64,000 nucleotides of DNA from Haliclystus octoradiatus. Its lineage: Eukaryota; Cnidaria; Staurozoa; Stauromedusae; Haliclystidae. The stretch is from assembly GCA_916610825.1 (NCBI GenBank), contig OU744451.1, positions 12,983,520 through 13,047,519 on the forward strand. Reading direction: 5' to 3'. Positions 60,401-64,000 of this stretch are shown one piece after another. The translations under genes were made by a program, and so were the position numbers. Position 1 is the stretch's first letter. Each line of letters opens with the position of its first letter. A model generated the notes under the pieces. It made no database searches, had not been told where the DNA came from, and saw only the letters and a program-made list of their open reading frames with translations.

Positions 60401-62418
60401 TATTGCAATAAAGATTTATGAATCCGAACCGAACGCGATCCGATCGTATCGGGTCAGATTCGGATTAATATTTTAGGTCTTCGGATCGGATCGGATTTGA
60501 AGTGATTTTTTATGGATAGTTTCAGATTTCGAAATTTGACTGAGTGTTTGTAATTATAATAATTAATGTGTTCTGGCCTCCTTTCAGCACATAAAATAAA
60601 GTTTTTCTATGTAGATATAGCTACGTTAAATTATACATTTCAATCGACTCAATTGATGTAAAATAAATTAAACTTTTATCAAAGGAATGATTAAGATGTA
60701 TTGATTAATGCTACATCGTTTCAATGCGTATTGTGTCTCATGATCTCCTCCAGAGTTCATACTCCGTATTATACAGCGATAGTCAGCTTAGTCAATTGTT
60801 TAATTATAAGTGATCTGAAAGTTTTATCATAGAAGGTCCATTATGGACTACACTCGTTGCTAGTTATATTATAGTACTAGTGAGCAGATCATGTTATCAT
60901 GGTCCCACAAGTTAGTTTTACTTCAAGAAACCTCGATTTTTATCAACAAATCTGATAGGTGTTAATTAATTACAGCTGAAATAGGAGACCACTGATATGA
61001 TTGGCTTTTTTCTATTATAAAGACAATTTATCCTATTAGCATAATGACAAATGCACATACATATATTATGTTGTTAAATTGAATGTTTCAACTATTTCTT
61101 AATAGTAGAATTGTATCATTGGAGAGTATCCCAATTTCTATCTAGCTTTCTATATATACTTTTTTAAATATTTGATTGTAGGCTAACATTTTATTTGCAG
61201 ATTCTTCCAGAGATGGCGAGCCAAGTGAAGATTCTGGAAGAAAAATATCAAGATCAACAACAGCTGAGAGGCCTGAAGGAAAAAGTGCAACTGCTCAAGA
61301 ATGAATTAGTCTGGGCACTAGTGAAAGAGAAGAAACAGGTTGAATAATTATTAACTGTCCTGCAATATTATTTTATCATGTTGGGCTGTCAATTTACAAT
61401 CTTCCATTGTACATAATGCTGAAATGACATAGTCAGTATCTGAATCAAATTGTAGAATAATTGACACTAATTCTAAGTGATGCTCTGATGATTACATTTC
61501 CTTGCGCTCATAATGCACCTTGATAAGTTCTTTAATTTATCTTGCTATGATGACACAATGTGGTTGGTCTGTCGACAGTTGTTGATAAGACCATGAAGAG
61601 CAGTTATTCTCATCATTTCATACATTGCTACATCCTCACTTGACTATGATGATAACTTCATCTCTTTTCATATTATTGCATGCCCACATAGGAGCTGAGT
61701 GCAAAAGAAGCTGACTTGGTAAAAGAGGAATCCCGTTTGCCCAGGCATGATGCAAAGATTAAGGAATGTCAGGTACTTGTGTGATGTTATTTTATTTGCC
61801 ATTTTTACAAAGAAAATTATTTAATGTCATCATATTCCTGTGATTAATAATATGCAGTGTTAATAAAATATAAATAATTTATAGAAGAATAAATAAAAAT
61901 GAGACGTTTCTCTATTACGTTTAGTTTCAATCACTCAAATGCACTCATCTAACGACTTTATTCACATGCAGCATCTGTACACAGTCCTTAAATGATAGTT
62001 GAAGCAACTGCTTATAATTGCTGAGAAACTTATTAAATTTCTGCAATTAGCTCTTACATTGCATTGCACAAAAGTGTTGCTTAACCTTCGTAGGGGCTAC
62101 CTATCAATGCTGGCAATAATTACAAATAATGTTATCCAAAAGTAATAATGTCATGCTGACTTAGTATAACATAACATGGAGGGTCAATTGTATTAGTCAT
62201 TGATAAAGGTACTTAATTCCGTTCAGTGAAAATGTTACTCTTATCTGCTAATTACTTACTTACTTACGCAGACGTCGTTGGCCGGCCATGAGGCTGAATG
62301 GAGAAGAGTCAACACTGAAATTAATACACTGGCTGAGGATGGTAATGGTATTGCTGACAGACAAGCTGAAGCCCAACGCAGGTACAAGGAACAGAGACAA
62401 AGTACCAAGACAAAGCAG
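36437..62418 (+). CDS. SMC6: SMC6, N-terminal half (continues past the window)
   Basis: Ten exons: 36437-36598, 36707-36821, 39175-39280, 40454-40590, 41865-41926, 43141-43221, 43952-44053, 61201-61338, 61692-61772, 62272-62418. Borders are AG/GT with agreeing phases; 377 codons in total. SMC6 is an ATPase of the SMC5/6 complex, which acts in DNA repair and chromosome topology in the nucleus. The acidic N-terminus is followed by [20 protein letters not shown], then Walker A GRNGSGKSA (split by an intron after residue 92), [63 protein letters not shown], and [13 protein letters not shown] opening the coiled coil. All match vertebrate SMC6 in order. The last three exons encode more coiled coil; hinge and Walker B lie beyond the window. 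The start ATG fits the expected short disordered N-terminus. One intron (44054-61200) is 17.1 kb and hosts a complete MULE transposon. Confidence 0.95.
36822..39174 (+). other. SMC6 intron 2
   Basis: 2.35 kb between the two halves of the Walker A coding sequence. About 37070-37320 is less AT-rich and openly readable, but shows no recognised domain. Nothing else stands out. Confidence 0.5.
41980..43030. repeat. Degenerate hAT-like agtaac repeat region
   Basis: Begins caggggttggg-like (ccagggttgggagtaac), followed by gttacttgtaattattacc. Near 42920-43020 it has taacttctataagtaactag. Resembles a decayed relative of the hAT-like elements at 20426 and 62797. Ends and target duplication are not clear. 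Confidence 0.4.
44285..44450 (+). repeat. GCGCCGAAAG short tandem array, left
   Basis: About ten degenerate units of a 14-17-base motif (gttgcgccgaaagtc, gatgcgccgaatggtc, gatacgctgaatc). Strikingly GC-rich in AT-rich DNA. In the large SMC6 intron, about 2.7 kb left of the MULE. Confidence 0.7.
44643..44830. repeat. Foldback repeat with the gtttcacgc/gatcatcagg motif
   Basis: A stem of agataaataaaatgagtca (about 44695) pairs with tgactcattttatttatct (about 44802-44820). Between them lies ctccgagtttcacgcc then tggtgatcatcagg. The flank gttgtccacacttgt.ggt..agtgctcaatgataaata is shared with 52835-52875. Confidence 0.55.
44831..47192. other. SMC6 intron sequence left of the MULE
   Basis: AT-rich sequence with a short cacatggcgatga-type repeat near 46010-46070 (three copies). 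No coding or RNA gene was recognised. Confidence 0.45.
47202..47388 (+). repeat. MULE left TIR (likely promoter of the zinc-finger gene)
   Basis: Matches the reverse complement of 56510-56699, including cgacagtcagcgcatcatcg, gcgcatcatttcttgtgcg and aatttgagcgcgattacac. It ends 4 bases before the ATG at 47393, so it must supply the 5' UTR and probably the promoter. Confidence 0.85.
47393..49197 (+). CDS. MULE second gene: Cys-rich N-terminus plus four C2H2 zinc fingers
   Basis: Three exons, 47393-47653, 47870-47965, 48826-49197 (stop TGA), all phase 0 with GT/AG borders; 242 aa. The N-terminus is a cysteine/histidine module (CVGCKG ... [15 protein letters not shown] ... ICNNC) that looks like a small zinc-binding fold of the RING/PHD kind; I do not recognise the exact family. 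The middle exon is a short linker. The last exon has four finger units: [11 protein letters not shown]...[12 protein letters not shown]...[12 protein letters not shown]...H and [11 protein letters not shown]....H. It likely binds DNA, perhaps the TIRs, or helps the transposase; that is inference from position. By layout it corresponds to mudrB of maize MuDR, though no sequence likeness is claimed. The upstream in-frame codons belong to the TIR, so ATG 47393 is preferred. Confidence 0.8.
49862..50945. repeat. Cluster of GTTCATGAAC foldback remnants inside the MULE
   Basis: Decayed members at about 49862-49940, 50220-50355, 50510-50635 and 50885-50930, with ends such as ccctgtgaaaac, cacagggg and gttcatgaac cores. 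They fill the spacer between the two convergent MULE genes. Confidence 0.5.
51097..56432 (-). CDS. MULE transposase with WRKY/FLYWCH-like finger, DDE domain and SWIM finger (frameshifted)
   Basis: Exons 56432-56165, 54630-54000 and 52788-51097, with AG/GT borders. Exon 2 starts with [12 protein letters not shown] ... [12 protein letters not shown] ... HNHAV, a C-C-H-H finger of the WRKY/FLYWCH type found in MULE transposases. Exon 3 carries the catalytic core: FVDSSSN (first D), FMTDNC (second D), [10 protein letters not shown] (the C..H typical of MULEs), NYCEAQF (E). A SWIM finger follows ([18 protein letters not shown]) and then a basic Lys/Arg-rich tail. It would catalyse cut-and-paste movement of the element. 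An 8-bp tandem duplication in exon 2 (54416-54431) breaks the frame; ignoring it, the exons sum to 861 codons including stop. The minus-strand AATAAA is at 51081-51086. Confidence 0.85.
52834..53075. repeat. Foldback repeat in the transposase intron
   Basis: Left part gttgtccacacttgtgtggg ... gtagtgctcaatgataaata is shared with 44643-44690. It contains tggtgatcatcagg-type and gatgatcgccgtatggcgtg motifs in inverted positions. Related to the snapback family at 3215 and 3804. Confidence 0.5.
53365..53770. repeat. GTTCATGAAC repeat remnants
   Basis: Contains ccttgtgaaaacagttcatg, catgaacagttcatgag and further decayed units to about 53760. In the second intron of the transposase gene. Confidence 0.4.
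54416..54431. other. 8-bp tandem duplication breaking the transposase frame
   Basis: TATGATCC occurs twice in direct succession on the plus strand. With one copy the frame reads straight through the HNH of the zinc finger; with two it shifts and soon stops. It looks like a hAT-type excision footprint or replication slippage. Confidence 0.75.
56510..56699 (-). repeat. MULE right TIR (likely promoter of the transposase gene)
   Basis: Inverted copy of 47202-47388 with a few substitutions and small indels. The transposase ATG at 56432 lies 77 bases inside it. Confidence 0.85.
56882..57292. repeat. Tandem repeat, six copies of a 69/70-bp unit (139-bp dimers)
   Basis: Units start gacaaaacacattcatccgg at 56882, 56951, 57021, 57090, 57160 and 57229. 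Copies alternate strictly between agttctccgagg (69 bp) and agttccaccgagg (70 bp), which gives three dimers. Identity between copies is almost complete. Confidence 0.9.
57595..57765. repeat. GCGCCGAAAG array, right, with internal inversion
   Basis: Units gttgcgccgaaagtc and gatacgcggaaaggtc run forward to about 57695, then switch to ggactttcggcgcaac in reverse to about 57765. The array can therefore fold on itself. Related to 44285-44450; a similar piece (gactttcgacgcaacgcctg) is at 57355-57375. Confidence 0.7.
57770..60100. other. AT-rich part of the large SMC6 intron
   Basis: No coding exon, repeat end or RNA gene was recognised in about 2.3 kb. Only very AT-rich unique-looking sequence is seen. 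Confidence 0.5.
60103..60176 (+). pseudogene. tRNA-like sequence (Pol III box A and B), probably a pseudogene
   Basis: tggctaattggttaatgc at 60110 resembles box A and agttcaaatcc at 60154 resembles box B with normal spacing. The acceptor and T stems do not pair well, so a working tRNA is unlikely; a tRNA-derived SINE is possible. Confidence 0.3.
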
Positions 62419-62796
62419 GTAAAGTTTCATCTGTGTTAGATTATATTGTTATCTATTATCCCATTATTTTCGTGATGAAATTTTCACACCCATAGCAGAA
62501 AATATTAATTATATCTACAGAGAAATGATTGTTTTGTGCAGGTTTGATGATTTCAGTATTTCTTCCAGGCTCAAATTACTTCTGATACACATTTGAGTCC
62601 TAGACTAGAAATATCTATTTGGTATCTTTGCATGATAATTCAAAAAATTGGGATACATTTGGTTTCAATTATTATAATGCTGTGTCATCCCTGTATATCC
62701 TTAATTAGGTTTGTTTATTAAACACCAATTAACGATATATAATTTTCTGTTTTTTTCTGTAGATTGTGGGTTAATATAAATAATGATGAATATTCA

Positions 62797-63952
62797 CAGG
62801 GATGTTAGTAACAATCACAAAAGTAAAGACGTTACTTGTAGCTGCTACTTTTTAGTAACTTCTACTTGTAACTGTTACTTTTTAGTAAATTCTACTTGTA
62901 ACTGTTACTTTTTAATAACTTCTACTTGTAACTGTTACTTTAGTAACTTCTACTTGTAACTGTTACTTTTTAGTAACTTCTACTTGTAACTGTTACTTTT
63001 TAGTAACTTCTACTTGTAACTGTTACTTTAGTAACTTCTACTTGTAACTGTTACTTATTAGTAACTTCTACTTGTAACTAGTTACATTTAGGATTGAAAA
63101 TAAGGTAACGATTACTTGTTGCTTTTTCACAACATTTTTGCTTTTCTTCTGTTATTTTTTTCACAATAGAGTGCTGAAAGTTAGCAGCTGCTCGATCGCT
63201 ATTGTGTTTTGCTTAATCAAAATCGTTTGTTCTTATTGTTACCATCCAAGAACAATAAAAACACAAACAAAAAGTTTTCTACAACTGCAGGAAATCTAGT
63301 CATAAGTTTGGATATCAGAAATATTACATTCTGGATGTAACATTCTGTTTGCCAATCTGTTTTTCCGAGTTATAATATTCGAGTGATTCAACGAGCGTTT
63401 GATATGTCTGCTCGATCAATTAATTGTCATAGCATCCAAGTATAGAACTAATGGCGCGTAACTTGAGATTTTCTTTGTTATGATAATTAAGGGGATTGCC
63501 AAGACCATTCAAACATGCAAAAGACGTTGCTGTGAAAATCGTTGCGTGTTTGTTTTCGTAACTATATTGGCGAAAGGAGGAATTAAATTGACAACGCCAC
63601 AGAGCGCTCTGATTTTCATAACATTTCAAAATTTAAATAGAAGATGACATATAAAATCAAACAGAAGTGTTTTTTATTCTCTTTTATTCTATCTCATATG
63701 TTACACGGCTTTCCAAATTTGCAAACATAAAACAGCAATGTCTTATTGCTTCTGTTGGATATTTTTGGATTTAAAAAAAGTAACGGAAACTGTAACTGTA
63801 ACTAATTACTTTCGAGTTAAAAGTAACTTGTGACTAGTAATCGTTACTTTTTCTGAAACTCTTGTCTAAAAGTAACTAGTTACTTTCTCGGCCAAGTAAC
63901 GGTAGGCCTAACTGTAACTAGCTACTTTTCAAAAGTAACTTTAACATCCCTT
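62797..63952. mobile_element. hAT-like non-autonomous element, copy B (inverted relative to copy A)
   Basis: 1,156 bp with ends CAGGGATGTTA and TAACATCCCTT, and a perfect 8-bp duplication AATATTCA (62789-62796 and 63953-63960). The left part holds about eight tandem units of taacttctacttgtaactgttac (62840-63085). The core about 63140-63780 is the reverse complement of the core of copy A. In an intron of SMC6 after the last visible exon. Confidence 0.8.
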
Positions 63953-64000
63953 AATATTCATGAAAGCGCCTTAACAAAAGATCATAATATAAATTCTCAC

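Overview
The window is animal nuclear DNA: AT-rich, with short exons, long introns, canonical GT..AG splice sites and a dense load of transposons. Three host genes can be read across introns as homologues of vertebrate genes (C11orf65/MFI, CEP126/KIAA1377 and SMC6). The intron sizes, AT-richness and repeat style suggest an invertebrate, probably a deuterostome and possibly an ascidian. That placement is inference, not shown by the sequence.

Layout. (1) 49-14673, + strand: thirteen exons of a C11orf65-like IQ-motif protein whose 5' end lies before the window. (2) 26377-15437, - strand: six exons of a CEP126-like ciliary/centrosomal protein, tail-to-tail with gene 1 and about 760 bp from it; its last introns hold a 1.2-kb (TTA)n array, a LINE fragment and hAT and Mutator-like MITEs. 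(3) 26.8-34.5 kb: a decayed LINE split by a young Ty3/gypsy-type LTR retrotransposon (28127-32555) with two LTRs that look identical and a CCATA target duplication. (4) 36437 to the window end, + strand: the first ten coding exons of SMC6 (Walker A half). Its 17-kb intron between 44053 and 61201 contains the most notable object in the window.

That object is a 9.5-kb Mutator-like (MULE) transposon, 47202-56699. It has a perfect 9-bp target duplication (GGAGGTGAC), about 190-bp terminal inverted repeats, and two intron-containing genes that start at the inner edges of the two TIRs and run towards each other. One encodes a DDE/SWIM transposase (- strand); the other encodes a 242-aa protein with a cysteine-rich N-terminus and four C2H2 fingers (+ strand). 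This layout resembles maize MuDR (mudrA/mudrB). The transposase frame is broken by a perfect 8-bp tandem duplication.

Smaller repeats fill most introns: a GTTCATGAAC-rich foldback family with CCCCTG..CAGGGG ends and 2-bp target duplications; two near-perfect snapback palindromes; two hAT-like elements with 8-bp target duplications; a mariner-like and a PIF/Harbinger-like MITE; GCGCCGAAAG arrays on both sides of the MULE; and a 69/70-bp dimeric tandem repeat. No rRNA, CRISPR or prokaryotic feature was seen.
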